DNA from: Massilia antarctica
GTDB lineage: Bacteria; Pseudomonadota; Gammaproteobacteria; Burkholderiales; Burkholderiaceae_D
Length of the DNA: 64,000 nucleotides
Direction: 5' to 3'
Assembly (NCBI RefSeq): GCF_015689335.1
Contig: NZ_CP065053.1
Span: forward strand, 4,092,001 to 4,156,000
Position 1 is the first letter of the stretch; each line of letters starts with the position of its first letter. A model generated the notes under the pieces. The model made no database searches. It worked only from the letters and a program-made list of their open reading frames with translations, and was not told the DNA's origin. A program made the translations under genes and the position numbers. Below, one piece after another: positions 38,884 to 47,557 of the stretch.

Positions 38884-40800
38884 ATGACCGATGTAATTTC
38901 CAACGCAAACCCCGACGCGAACCCCGGCGCACCTTGCGCCAGTGGGCCCGCGGCCGATCCCGGCGCCGCGCGCGAACAGGTGCTCGCCACCGTCGCCAAG
39001 CTGCCCAACCTGCCGGGCGTGTACCGCTATTTCGACGCCGCCGACGCCGTCCTGTACGTGGGCAAGGCGCGCGACCTCAAGAAGCGCGTGTCGAGCTACT
39101 TCCAGAAGAACCTGGCCAGCCCGCGCATCGCCATGATGGTCGAGCGCATCGCGCGCCTCGAAACCACCGTCACGCACAGCGAGGCCGAGGCGCTGATCCT
39201 CGAAAATAACCTGATCAAGACGCTCAAGCCGCGTTTTAACATCCTGTTCCGCGACGATAAATCGTACCCCTACCTGAAGATCACCGGCCAGGACGTGCCG
39301 CGCATGGCTTACTACCGCGGCGCGGTGGACAAGAAGAACCAGTATTTCGGACCGTTCCCGAGCGCCTGGGCGGTCAAGGAATCGATGCAGATCCTGCAGA
39401 AGGTGTTCATGCTGCGCACCTGCGAGGACAGCGTGTACTCGAACCGCACGCGTCCCTGCCTGCTGCATCAGATCGGCCGCTGCAGCGGTCCCTGCGTGGA
39501 CCTGATCACGCGCGACGACTACAAGATCGACGTCGACAACGCCGCCAGGTTCCTGCGCGGGCGCCAGAGCGAAGTGATGGCCGACCTGGAAGCGAAGATG
39601 CACTCTTTCGCGGGCGAACTCAAATTCGAGCAGGCCGCCGCGGTGCGCAACCAGATCCAGTCGCTGGCGCGGGTGCTGCACCAGCAAAGCATGGAAACCG
39701 GCGGCGACGCCGACGTCGACATCATCGCCGTGGTGGTGCAGGGCGGGCGCGCCTGCGTCAACCTGGCGATGGTGCGCGGCGGGCGCCACCTGGGCGACCG
39801 CGCCTACTTTCCGACCCAGGTCAGCGACGCCGCCGCGATTGCCGAAGGCTCGATCGAGGTCGAAGTGCTGGCGGCATTCCTGGCGCAGCACTACAGCGAA
39901 AAATTCATCCCCGGGGTGCTGATCCTGAATATCGAATTCGACCAGCCAGCCCTGATGGTGGCGCTCACCGAGCAGTGCGGGCACCGCATCAACCTGATTT
40001 TCCAGCCGCAGGGGCAGCGCCGCCAGTGGCTGGAGATGGCGCAGAAGGGCGCCGACATTTCGCTGGCGCGCCTGCTGTCGGAGCAGGGCTCGCAGCAATC
40101 GCGCACGCGCGCGCTGGCCGAGGCGCTCGCGCTCGACACGAGCGACCTTGATGCCCTGCGCATCGAATGCTTCGACATCAGCCACACGCAGGGCGAGGCG
40201 ACCCAGGCCTCGTGCGTGGTGTTCCATCACCACACGATGCAGAACGGCGAATACCGGCGCTATAACATCAACGGCATCACGCCGGGCGACGACTACGCGG
40301 CCATGCGCCAGGTCCTGATGCGCCGTTACGAAAAAGTCGCCAACGGCGACGGCGTCATGCCCGACGTGGTGCTGATCGACGGCGGCAAGGGCCAGATCGA
40401 AATGGCGCGCCAGGTGTTCGCCGAACTGGGGCTGGATATCTCGCTGATCGTCGGCGTGGCCAAGGGGGAAGGGCGCCGGGTCGGCCTGGAAACCCTGATG
40501 TTCGTCGACGGACGCGCCGCGCAGGAACTGGGCAAGGAATCGGCCGCGCTGATGCTGGTCGCCCTGATCCGCGACGAGGCGCACCGCTTCGCCATCACCG
40601 GCATGCGCGCCAAGCGCGCCAAGACGCGCCAGACCTCGCGCCTGGAAGAGATCGAGGGCATCGGTGCCAAGCGCCGCCAGAAGCTGCTGGCACGCTTTGG
40701 CGGCCTGCGTGGGGTGGTCGACGCCAGCGTCGAAGACCTGATGTCGGTGGAAGGCATCTCGACCCAGCTGGCCGAAGAGATTTACAAGCAGCTGCATTGA
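38884..40800 (+). CDS. uvrC: UvrABC system protein C
   Basis: Makes both incisions in nucleotide excision repair. 638 residues from ATG 38884 (an in-frame TTG lies 21 bases earlier). GIY-YIG nuclease: [22 protein letters not shown] with [20 protein letters not shown] motif around [21 protein letters not shown]; RNase H-like domain ([31 protein letters not shown]); and C-terminal helix-hairpin-helix motifs ([34 protein letters not shown]). Confidence 0.97.
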   Translation: MTDVISNANPDANPGAPCASGPAADPGAAREQVLATVAKLPNLPGVYRYFDAADAVLYVGKARDLKKRVSSYFQKNLASPRIAMMVERIARLETTVTHSEAEALILENNLIKTLKPRFNILFRDDKSYPYLKITGQDVPRMAYYRGAVDKKNQYFGPFPSAWAVKESMQILQKVFMLRTCEDSVYSNRTRPCLLHQIGRCSGPCVDLITRDDYKIDVDNAARFLRGRQSEVMADLEAKMHSFAGELKFEQAAAVRNQIQSLARVLHQQSMETGGDADVDIIAVVVQGGRACVNLAMVRGGRHLGDRAYFPTQVSDAAAIAEGSIEVEVLAAFLAQHYSEKFIPGVLILNIEFDQPALMVALTEQCGHRINLIFQPQGQRRQWLEMAQKGADISLARLLSEQGSQQSRTRALAEALALDTSDLDALRIECFDISHTQGEATQASCVVFHHHTMQNGEYRRYNINGITPGDDYAAMRQVLMRRYEKVANGDGVMPDVVLIDGGKGQIEMARQVFAELGLDISLIVGVAKGEGRRVGLETLMFVDGRAAQELGKESAALMLVALIRDEAHRFAITGMRAKRAKTRQTSRLEEIEGIGAKRRQKLLARFGGLRGVVDASVEDLMSVEGISTQLAEEIYKQLH

Positions 40801-40934
40801 GCGTCTTTACGCCCCGTCTTGACGCGGGCTGTGGGTGGTATCGGCGCGCACGGCCCAAACTGGTTAAAAGATCATTAGCAAGGTAGACTAGCGGCGCAAG
40901 CATCTATCAACGCTTAACCAGTGCGCCCGCCTCT

Positions 40935-41519
40935 ATGCCTTTTAATATCCCGATTCTCCTGACCTGGTTACGTGTAGCCCTGATTCCCCTGGTGGTGGGC
41001 GTGTACTACCTGCCGGCGCACTGGCTGCCGCGCTCCGACCAGGATACGGCGGCCACCCTGGTGTTCGTCGTCGCCGCCATCACCGACTGGTTCGACGGCT
41101 TCCTGGCGCGGCGCTGGAACCAGACCTCCGCCTTCGGCGCCTTCCTCGATCCGGTGGCCGACAAGCTGATGGTGGCTGGCGCGCTGCTGGTGCTGGTGCA
41201 CCTGGACCGGGTCGAACACTTCATCGCCTTCATCATCATCGGCCGCGAGATCGCCATTTCGGCGTTGCGCGAATGGATGGCGCAGATCGGCGCGTCGCGT
41301 TCGGTGGCGGTCAGCTCGATCGGCAAGATCAAGACCGCCGCCCAGATGACCGCCATTCCGCTGCTGCTGTGGCACGACATGCTGTTGCGCGTCGTCGACA
41401 CCCAGCGCCTCGGCGAATACCTGATGTACCTGGCCGCCGTGCTGACCGTCTGGTCGATGTTTTATTACATGCGCCTGGCCTGGCCTTTGATCAAGGAAAA
41501 GGGCGGCATGATGGATTGA
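40935..41519 (+). CDS. pgsA: CDP-diacylglycerol--glycerol-3-phosphate 3-phosphatidyltransferase
   Basis: Commits CDP-diacylglycerol to phosphatidylglycerol. 194 residues with about six membrane segments. The CDP-alcohol phosphatidyltransferase motif D-x2-D-G-x2-A-R-x8-G-x3-D-x3-D is present as DWFDGFLARRW followed by GAFLDPVADK (residues about 50-77). It precedes the tRNA array; uvrC-pgsA-tRNA-Gly is a familiar proteobacterial order. Confidence 0.96.
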   Translation: MPFNIPILLTWLRVALIPLVVGVYYLPAHWLPRSDQDTAATLVFVVAAITDWFDGFLARRWNQTSAFGAFLDPVADKLMVAGALLVLVHLDRVEHFIAFIIIGREIAISALREWMAQIGASRSVAVSSIGKIKTAAQMTAIPLLLWHDMLLRVVDTQRLGEYLMYLAAVLTVWSMFYYMRLAWPLIKEKGGMMD

Positions 41520-41541
41520 TGGAAGCAATGCCTGCCGAACC

Positions 41542-41576
41542 TTGACAGGCCGCTCAGATCATCTATAATGCCGCCC
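41542..41576 (+). promoter_or_regulatory. Strong promoter of the tRNA operon with GC-rich discriminator
   Basis: A -35 TTGACA (41542-41547), 16-base spacer, and -10 TATAAT (41564-41569): both hexamers match consensus exactly. The following GCCGCCC at 41570-41576 is the GC-rich discriminator typical of stringently controlled stable-RNA promoters. The first tRNA begins 41 bases after the -10. Confidence 0.9.
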
Positions 41577-41610
41577 TGTTGTGACGATGTTGTAACGATG
41601 TGGTAACTAA

Positions 41611-41686
41611 GCGGGAGTAGCTCAGTTGGTAGAGCGCAACCTTGCCAAGGTTGAGGTCGAGAGTTCGAGACTCTTCTCCCGCTCCA
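41611..41686 (+). tRNA. tRNA-Gly (GCC), copy 1
   Basis: 76 bases, acceptor GCGGGAG/CTCCCGC, anticodon GCC within CTTGCCAAG, encoded CCA. Identical to the three copies downstream. Confidence 0.98.
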
Positions 41687-41763
41687 GATACTTGGAGAAA
41701 ACGTCGTCAGCTTATCCTTGAAATGTTGCCTGATTTCTGCGATAATCATTGTCTTGAAAAAAT

Positions 41764-41839
41764 GCGGGAGTAGCTCAGTTGGTAGAGCGCAACCTTGCCA
41801 AGGTTGAGGTCGAGAGTTCGAGACTCTTCTCCCGCTCCA
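41764..41839 (+). tRNA. tRNA-Gly (GCC), copy 2
   Basis: Identical 76-base gene with anticodon GCC and encoded CCA, 77 bases after copy 1. Confidence 0.98.
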
Positions 41840-41893
41840 GTTTTTCCGGTCTGGCTTTATGTGGCGGTAAGTAGTAGAATGCAGGGCTCCAAT

Positions 41894-41969
41894 GCGGGAG
41901 TAGCTCAGTTGGTAGAGCGCAACCTTGCCAAGGTTGAGGTCGAGAGTTCGAGACTCTTCTCCCGCTCCA
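41894..41969 (+). tRNA. tRNA-Gly (GCC), copy 3
   Basis: Identical gene, exactly 130 bases after copy 2. The spacers before copies 3 and 4 end alike (ATGCAGGRCTCCAAT type). Confidence 0.98.
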
Positions 41970-42023
41970 GTTCTCTGGATATGGTGGTAAGTAGCGGTAA
42001 GCAGTAAGATGCAGGACTCCAAT

Positions 42024-42099
42024 GCGGGAGTAGCTCAGTTGGTAGAGCGCAACCTTGCCAAGGTTGAGGTCGAGAGTTCGAGACTCTTCTCCCGCTCCA
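42024..42099 (+). tRNA. tRNA-Gly (GCC), copy 4
   Basis: Identical gene, exactly 130 bases after copy 3, followed by a terminator. Confidence 0.98.
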
Positions 42100-42106
42100 G
42101 AATTCA

Positions 42107-42132
42107 AAAGGGAAGCATCGCTTCCTTTTTTT
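42107..42132 (+). terminator. Terminator between tRNA-Gly copy 4 and tRNA-Cys
   Basis: GGAAGC-ATC-GCTTCC (42111-42125), the stem extendable by A/T pairs, followed by seven T (42126-42132). It should end or attenuate the glycine tRNA transcript before tRNA-Cys. A second hairpin, GTCACCC/GGGTGAC (42133-42139, 42146-42152), follows at once. Confidence 0.85.
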
Positions 42133-42165
42133 GTCACCCCAAACAGGGTGACGCAGCAAGTCTCT

Positions 42166-42239
42166 GGCGAGGTAGCAAAGAGGTTATGCAGCGGCCTGCA
42201 AAGCCGTTTAGACGGGTTCGATTCCCGTCCTCGCCTCCA
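42166..42239 (+). tRNA. tRNA-Cys (GCA)
   Basis: 74 bases, acceptor GGCGAGG/CCTCGCC, anticodon GCA in CTGCAAA, encoded CCA. No clear promoter of its own: the preceding 33 bases are occupied by the hairpin after the terminator, so expression may depend on read-through. Confidence 0.97.
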
Positions 42240-42652
42240 GAATATCCTATGGGTCTAGTCGATGTTGAGCTGGCTCAAGATGCAATCAGCCTCCTTCGGG
42301 AGGCTGATTGCATTCGGACACGCCTTTCCTTGGATGTCGCTTCCACTTCCTTCCCGTCAAGTGTCCAGACCTCGCTCAAGCGCGACCCGCGCTCCGGCTT
42401 GCGCAGCGTCAATAGTATCCGGGGCTCCTGGACCATGCTGCCCGAAGCCTTGCGCCCGGTGGCGATGGGCGAACGTGCCTGGCCGCGCAGTTTTCCTTAC
42501 ATGCATGGCTTCGACAGCCATGCGTCCAGCTTCCCGAATGCGCAAACCGGGGGGGGGGGGCTCGGTCAGGTTCACGTTCAAGACCCAGCAAGCGATAGCG
42601 AACCCGACCGATGTCGGAGCGGCGGAAACGGGCGCAGGTGCGGCCGCACGCT
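42240..42652. other. Gene-free region after the tRNA array
   Basis: About 410 bases with no protein I can support on either strand. It contains a perfect 14-base-pair hairpin (42281-42312) and a run of 12 G (42549-42560). The GC content and open frames suggest degraded coding sequence, but I do not recognise any family. Confidence 0.55.
42281..42312. other. Perfect 14-base-pair stem with UUCG tetraloop
   Basis: TGCAATCAGCCTCC (42281-42294), loop TTCG, GGAGGCTGATTGCA (42299-42312). Very stable in RNA from the plus strand. No T run follows on either strand. It lies 42 bases after tRNA-Cys and may end or process that transcript. Confidence 0.7.
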
Positions 42653-45097
42653 TTACGCGCTCTCAAGCAATCGGGTGGCGTCTGTTGCGACCGGCATGTT
42701 GACCCAAAACAAGGACCCGCATCCGACTTCGCTTTCCGCGCCGATGATGCCGCCCATCGACTCGACAAGTTTCTTGGTCACCACCAGGCCGACCCCAGTG
42801 CCGACTTCCTGGCCGCGTTCCTGGCCGAGCCGGTTGAACGGTTGAAACAAGCTCGCCAATTCTTTCTGGGTCAAACCATGTCCGGTATCGCGCACCCCAA
42901 TGCGCACCTGCGCCTGCCCATCCATCGCCCGCGACACATCGATGCTCCCACCGAGGCGGTTGTATTTGATGGCATTGGACAGCAGATTGAGCATCACTTG
43001 CTTGATCCGCACCGGATTCGCGCGGATGTCCAGACCGCTGGTGCCAAGCAGGGTGACATGCAGGCCGGCATCGGACAACAGCGGTTCAATCATCGCATGC
43101 AGATCGTGCAGCAAGGCGTCGATGGACACGGACTCGCACGACCATCGCGCGGAATCGGCTTCAATCGTCGCCAGATCCTGCACCTCGGTGATCAAGTCGC
43201 GCAAATACCAGCCAGCCTTGATAATTTGTTTTATCGCGGGTAGTTGCGTTGGTGATGGGCCGCCGGCTTCCAATATTTGCGCGTAGCCCAGCATGGTATT
43301 GAGCGGCGTGCGCAATTCATGTGTCATATGGGTGATGTAGTCCGATTTCGCCACGCTGCCGGCCGTGACGGCCAGCATCGCCAGTTCGGACAGTTTCAGT
43401 TCGGTCACGTCGACGAAGGCAGAAATGGCCCCACGCGCAATGTCGTGTTCATCCCGGATGGGCATGGCATTGCCAAATAAATAGCGGACGGTGCCGTTTG
43501 GGTCTACATGCTTGAATTCATAATCGCGCATCTCGATGCCGCCGGCCGCCTGTCGCAATGCCGCCCGTCCAGAGCGGATATCGCCGTATGGTCGATCGTC
43601 GCCCCCGATGGGCTTGACGTCGTCCGTCACGCCAGGCTGCGGGGACGCATCAGAGGAGGGGCCGTGAAACCAGCGATCATCCAATGCGTTGCATGTGACC
43701 TCGTTCAGCAGCGGGTCGTGCGCAATGCACACCGCGGCCGGCACTGCAAAGAGCAAGTTGCTCAATTCTTGCGAACGCTCGCGCTCGCGTTTCTCGCTGG
43801 CATGCAGTTCCTGTTCGATGCGCGTGCGTTCGGTTGTGTCGCGCACGATGGCCGTATAGAAAATACCTTGACCAAGATTGAAATGAGAGATCGAAGCCTC
43901 TGCGGGAAATTCCGTTCCGTCGGCGCGCATGGCCGTCACCGATCCCAAACTTCCCATGCGCCGCGAGGCCGATCCGGAAACGCCGAAGGCGCGCAGTTGC
44001 GTGTCGTGCGTGGCGTGGAAGCGCTGCGGCAAGAGTTTGCTGAGCGAACGGCCGACAATGTCGGCCTGTTCGTAGCCGAACATTTTTTCTGCGGCCGGAT
44101 TGAAAACGATGATGCGTTGAGCGTCGTCGACTATGACGATCGCATCCATCGCGGACTCGATCAGACCGCTCATCTGGGCCTGATCGGTTTGCTTGATCTG
44201 TTCCGCGTCCAGGCGCAAGTCATCGCTGCGCCGCAGGGCTTCGGCGGTGCGCCACGTAAACAGGGCGAACAGGATGACATAGGTAACCGAGGTCAGGGCC
44301 ACGCCGAAGCTCGAGTCATAGAATTGCCGCCGTTCTCCCTCGATCCTCAGCCAGCCGAGCAAGAATGGGGCGACCACCACCAGCGGCAGCAGGCGTCGCG
44401 CCAGCGTGCCGCCGACGGTAACGCTCACCAGGACGGCGACCACGCCATTGGTGGGACGGACCAGCAGAATGCCCGTACCGACAAGCACGATGCCAATCGC
44501 CGTATGCAGCGCCACCGTGGAAAAGAAGCCGACGTCGTAGAGCGCGCTCACACCGTAGGCGTAGCCCAGCATTGCCAGGGCCGCGAAGACCATGGCAAGG
44601 AGTGCCAGCAGTTGCGGGAGCCGGGGCGCACTGGTATCAAGGATGGCCAGCGCGGCGCCCGTCAACAGAAAATTTGTTGCGGTTGCGACCGCCATCCTGC
44701 CGGGAACCAGCCCGCGATGGTGCACGGCGGAACCCGTTTGGATAAGCTGGTCGATCCCAAACTGCATGCCCAAGCCATATTCCAGCAGCGTGGCAAGTCC
44801 GATGCCGAATACGATCGTCGCGGTAAGCAGCTGGACAATACGCCAGTGCCGATCCGAGCGCGATCTTCCGGCGGCAAGCAATGAGGTTCCAGCCAGTATA
44901 AGGCAAAGCGCGGTGTTCGGCTGCATCGCCACCCATTCGGGAACAATGCTGCATAGTCTGACAATGCCCATCGCCCACCCAAGCAGAACCGCCGATCCCA
45001 GCGCGATGGCAAGCTGCCCACAGCGCTTGCCGGCTGATTCATACCGTGCGACCAGGGCCGCATCCGCGTCCCTGTTGTTCCGTAATACGCTGCTCAT
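42653..45097 (-). CDS. Orphan membrane-bound PAS histidine kinase
   Basis: 814 residues. Residues 1-280 hold about eight hydrophobic segments (LAIALGSAVLLGWAMGIV, FAALAMLGYAYGVSALYDV, ALHTAIGIVLVGTGILLV and others), a MASE-like integral sensor. Two PAS domains follow: about 305-430 (IESAMDAIVIVDDAQRIIVFN) and about 445-570 (LLFAVPAAVCIAHDPLLNEV). The dimerisation helix has the phospho-acceptor His593 in HMTHELRTPLN. The ATPase domain has the N box NLLSNAIKYN, G1 VRDTGHGLTQ and G2 GQEVGTGVGLVVTKKLVE. No response regulator is adjacent, so its partner is elsewhere. Signal unknown; the neighbouring genes suggest redox or metal stress. Confidence 0.92.
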   Translation of the reverse strand: MSSVLRNNRDADAALVARYESAGKRCGQLAIALGSAVLLGWAMGIVRLCSIVPEWVAMQPNTALCLILAGTSLLAAGRSRSDRHWRIVQLLTATIVFGIGLATLLEYGLGMQFGIDQLIQTGSAVHHRGLVPGRMAVATATNFLLTGAALAILDTSAPRLPQLLALLAMVFAALAMLGYAYGVSALYDVGFFSTVALHTAIGIVLVGTGILLVRPTNGVVAVLVSVTVGGTLARRLLPLVVVAPFLLGWLRIEGERRQFYDSSFGVALTSVTYVILFALFTWRTAEALRRSDDLRLDAEQIKQTDQAQMSGLIESAMDAIVIVDDAQRIIVFNPAAEKMFGYEQADIVGRSLSKLLPQRFHATHDTQLRAFGVSGSASRRMGSLGSVTAMRADGTEFPAEASISHFNLGQGIFYTAIVRDTTERTRIEQELHASEKRERERSQELSNLLFAVPAAVCIAHDPLLNEVTCNALDDRWFHGPSSDASPQPGVTDDVKPIGGDDRPYGDIRSGRAALRQAAGGIEMRDYEFKHVDPNGTVRYLFGNAMPIRDEHDIARGAISAFVDVTELKLSELAMLAVTAGSVAKSDYITHMTHELRTPLNTMLGYAQILEAGGPSPTQLPAIKQIIKAGWYLRDLITEVQDLATIEADSARWSCESVSIDALLHDLHAMIEPLLSDAGLHVTLLGTSGLDIRANPVRIKQVMLNLLSNAIKYNRLGGSIDVSRAMDGQAQVRIGVRDTGHGLTQKELASLFQPFNRLGQERGQEVGTGVGLVVTKKLVESMGGIIGAESEVGCGSLFWVNMPVATDATRLLESA

Positions 45098-45204
45098 GTC
45101 GGTTTCATTCTCTTGTGTATTGCATGAACGCGCGACCTGACAATTTTAATTCAGATCAGAAACACTTTCGTCAACTGGAAAGGTAGCACTGTCTTTCGCT
45201 TACG

Positions 45205-45226
45205 GTCTGTGCAGTAAGGCACAGAC
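45205..45226. other. Stem-loop between the kinase and CDF genes
   Basis: GTCTGTGC (45205-45212), loop AGTAAG, GCACAGAC (45219-45226): a perfect 8-base-pair stem without a T run, in the 274-base gap. The gap holds nothing else I can support. Confidence 0.5.
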
Positions 45227-45371
45227 AGAGGTGACACCCCATGCACTCCAGCGTATCGACCCATCAGAGGGTGTCGCGCAAGTGGCTGTCCTTGTAGCCG
45301 CTGCGGTGCTGGTCTGGCAGGCACCGGGCGGCTGGGCTTGGCGCAGGTGATTGTCGAGCGCGGCATCGCCG

Positions 45372-46358
45372 TCATGATGGCGTATCTTCGCGTCCGGTCG
45401 CCGCCGGCAAGCCGGCATGATCGCCGTCGGGCCGGCGCCATGGGTCGACGTGCGTCATCAGCGACAACACCCGATGGCGCGCCATGACCTTGCGGCGGGC
45501 GGCAACGGCAATGTCGTGGCCGGCTTCGACCGGGATCGTGGCATCGACTTCGATGTGGACATCGACAACGATCATGTCGCCCATCTTGCGGGTGCGCACA
45601 TCGTGCACCCCCATGACACCCGGGGTTTCTTTCAGGGTGAGGATGATTGCCTGCAGTTCCTGCGCGTCGACGCCACGGTCCATCAACTCATGCAGCGCAT
45701 CCCATGCAAACCCCCACCCCATTTTGCCGATCATCAGACCGACGATCAGCGCGGCGATGGGATCGAGCAGGGGATAGCCCGCCAGGTTTCCGGCGATCCC
45801 TATCCCCACCACCAGGGAGGATGCCGCATCCGAGCGGGCATGCCAGGCATTGGCGACAAGCATGCTTGACTTGACCCGCGTGGCGATCTTCAGCATATAG
45901 CGGAACAAGATTTCCTTCGCCACCAGGGCTAGCGCCGCCACGGCGAGTGCCGCCGCATGGACCAGTGGAATGGTTTCCGGGGCTGCCAGCTTGCCGATGG
46001 CGGACCACGCCATGGCGGCACCGACAACGAGCAGCAAAGTGCCCACGACCAGCGAAGCGGCATTTTCGAAGCGCTGGTGGCCGTAGGGGTGGTCCGCATC
46101 GGCTTGCTTGGCGCCGTGATGGCTTGCGAACAGCACGACAAAATCAGCGACCAGGTCGGATAGCGAGTGCATGCCGTCGGCGATCAATCCCTGCGATTTT
46201 GCCAGTACGCCGACCGTGATCTGCACGCAGCTCAGTGCGATGTTGACGGCGACACTGATCCAGGTACTGCGCGACGCAGCGGCGCTGCGCTCGGCCGCCG
46301 TATGCGTGTCGTCGTCAGCATTGTCGACAGTGTCGTTAACATTCATCATCACTGCCAT
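45372..46358 (-). CDS. Cation diffusion facilitator metal exporter
   Basis: 328 residues from ATG 46358. Proton-coupled efflux of Zn, Fe, Mn, Co or Cd across the inner membrane. Six membrane segments; the metal site ligands are in GLIADGMHSLSDLVADF (segment 2) and WHARSDAASSLVVG (segment 5, HxxxD). A cytosolic ferredoxin-like domain ends the protein (VMGVHDVRTRKMGDMIVVDVHIEVD) and has VPVEAGHDIA-type residues as in MamM/FieF relatives. Which metal cannot be told. It is in line with the kinase gene and downstream of cytochrome b561 on the same strand. Confidence 0.92.
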   Translation of the reverse strand: MAVMMNVNDTVDNADDDTHTAAERSAAASRSTWISVAVNIALSCVQITVGVLAKSQGLIADGMHSLSDLVADFVVLFASHHGAKQADADHPYGHQRFENAASLVVGTLLLVVGAAMAWSAIGKLAAPETIPLVHAAALAVAALALVAKEILFRYMLKIATRVKSSMLVANAWHARSDAASSLVVGIGIAGNLAGYPLLDPIAALIVGLMIGKMGWGFAWDALHELMDRGVDAQELQAIILTLKETPGVMGVHDVRTRKMGDMIVVDVHIEVDATIPVEAGHDIAVAARRKVMARHRVLSLMTHVDPWRRPDGDHAGLPAATGREDTPS

Positions 46359-46484
46359 GTTCAAGCACCTGGCGCGCCAGGTCGGGTGTGGCGCTTGCTG
46401 CCGTTGATCGTGGCAAGGAAATACTTGCCCGGCCTGCGCCGCCGCGCGCGTTCTCCACGCAGGCGTCGGTGCGCTTGAACCGTC

Positions 46485-47027
46485 TCATTTCGGGAGCATT
46501 CTGCGCAGCGTGTCATCGCGCAGCAGGTAGTGGTGATACAGGGCTGCGCTTGCATGCACGCCGATCAGGACATAGCCGACTGTCGCACCGGTCTCGTGGA
46601 TCTCCTTGAGCACGCGCGCCAACGCCTTGCTTTCATTGAGAAGCGCCGGGAGATGCAATCCGAAGAAGGGAATTGGCGTGCCTTTTGCGCTCAGAAGCAA
46701 GCATCCCAATATCGGCATGCCGAGCATGAAGACATACAGCGCCGCCTTCATCGACTTGGCCGCCGTCGCCTGCCACTGCGCCGGGGCGGGCGAAATTGCC
46801 GGGGCAGGTCCCATGAAGTAAACGGCCAGGCGCAAAGCCGTCAAGGCAAGGGTGGAAATGCCGAGCATGTAGTGCCAGGTTTTCATCGCTTCGCGCATGC
46901 TGCTGCCCTTCGGATAAAAATCGCGCAGCTCCATGCTTGCGTAAACCGCCGCCAGCAGGAACAGGACGAACCAATGCAGGCCTGCGGGAAGCCACCCGTA
47001 TTGCGTCGGACTGTTTCTCCATTTCAT
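46485..47027 (-). CDS. Cytochrome b561 family protein
   Basis: 180 residues from ATG 47027 (GGAG 5 bases upstream). Four membrane segments, with histidines positioned as haem b ligands: [18 protein letters not shown] (segment 1), [24 protein letters not shown] (segment 2), and [27 protein letters not shown] (segment 4). Such proteins carry electrons between quinol and periplasmic acceptors, for example superoxide in E. coli CybB. A perfect FNR-type box with a matching -10 lies upstream, so expression is probably induced at low oxygen. Confidence 0.9.
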   Translation of the reverse strand: MKWRNSPTQYGWLPAGLHWFVLFLLAAVYASMELRDFYPKGSSMREAMKTWHYMLGISTLALTALRLAVYFMGPAPAISPAPAQWQATAAKSMKAALYVFMLGMPILGCLLLSAKGTPIPFFGLHLPALLNESKALARVLKEIHETGATVGYVLIGVHASAALYHHYLLRDDTLRRMLPK

Positions 47028-47128
47028 ACATTCTCCAGAACGTGTCAACCATGTCGACGTGCAGCAGGGGACTCGCGACCGTCAGGAATGGCAGGGCATG
47101 GCGACGCGTCAACGATGCAATGCGATTG

Positions 47129-47134
47129 AGTGTA
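47129..47134 (-). promoter_or_regulatory. -10 element of the cytochrome b561 promoter
   Basis: TACACT on the minus strand, centred 32 bases from the centre of the FNR box at 47157-47170. This is the spacing expected of a class II FNR-activated promoter (box centred at about -41.5). Confidence 0.6.
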
Positions 47135-47156
47135 TTGATCCAGTCTCGAAAAAACG

Positions 47157-47170
47157 TTGATGTATATCAA
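47157..47170. promoter_or_regulatory. FNR/ANR box 1
   Basis: TTGATGTATATCAA matches the TTGAT-N4-ATCAA consensus at all ten positions. It lies 130 bases upstream of the cytochrome b561 start with a well-placed -10 on the minus strand. Confidence 0.85.
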
Positions 47171-47359
47171 AAATGCTTCCGCCCGAGAAGGTCCCCTGGC
47201 GCGCCTGGGACTGGGCTTCGGGCCGCTGCCAGGTCTGCGCTGCGACGGGGTGCGGATCACGGCGCGTCCCTGGGCTGTTGTGCCTCCCTTCGACGATGTG
47301 ATTGCTGGCTGAAAACCGGGTCATGCCGCTCGGGGGCAACCCTGTTTCAAGTGGAATTT

Positions 47360-47373
47360 TTGATCCACATCAA
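47360..47373. promoter_or_regulatory. FNR/ANR box 2
   Basis: TTGATCCACATCAA matches the FNR consensus at all ten positions, inside a longer 8-base inverted repeat TTTTTGAT/ATCAAAAA. It is 185 bases upstream of the dnaK paralogue. A weak -10 (TATTGC at 47396-47401) is at the class II distance. Confidence 0.82.
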
Positions 47374-47557
47374 AAATGCAAGTATTGCTTGGAATTATTG
47401 CACCGAGGCGTACGAGGTGTGTGGGTTAGCGCACAGATCGCAGGTTCCGCTCCCATCGAGACTGAATGACGGTCACTCAAGCAAGCTGTTCAGGCACACC
47501 CTGGAACGTAGTGTAGGCCGGTTTCGTCCGTCAACATTAGCTATCAGGAGAAGCGTC

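Larger units (their letters stand above)
41764..42099 (+). repeat. 130-base tandem duplication carrying tRNA-Gly
   Basis: The starts of copies 2, 3 and 4 are 130 bases apart, and the two 54-base spacers between them are related (shared GGTAAGTAG and GATGCAGG..CTCCAAT-like segments). Copy 1 is 153 bases from copy 2 and has an unrelated spacer. This indicates local unit duplication. Confidence 0.8.
47028..47557. promoter_or_regulatory. Divergent regulatory region between cytochrome b561 and the dnaK paralogue
   Basis: 530 bases with no supportable gene. It contains two perfect FNR/ANR-type boxes (47157-47170 and 47360-47373), each followed on the plus strand by the shared bases AAATGC, suggesting that the two sites arose by duplication or share further constraint. 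Confidence 0.75.

Noticed and set aside
41740..41770. Separate promoters before each tRNA-Gly copy
   Set aside because: The short spacers contain no matching -35/-10 pair; one strong promoter upstream of copy 1 is sufficient.
41465..42159. Several minus-strand open frames repeating GEESRTLDLNLGKVALYQLS
   Set aside because: These are the reverse complement of the tRNA-Gly genes, a well-known source of false protein annotations.
42009..42845. Plus-strand frame of 278 codons starting in tRNA-Gly copy 4
   Set aside because: It runs through two tRNA genes, a terminator, a hairpin and the 3' end of the kinase; no ribosome site and no protein-like pattern.
43508..44884. Plus-strand frame of 458 codons
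   Set aside because: Antisense to the PAS histidine kinase, whose motifs are complete on the other strand.
46937..47557. 207-codon N-terminal extension of the DnaK paralogue
   Set aside because: It would span both FNR boxes; Hsp70 proteins begin at [14 protein letters not shown], and CAGGAG stands just before that ATG.
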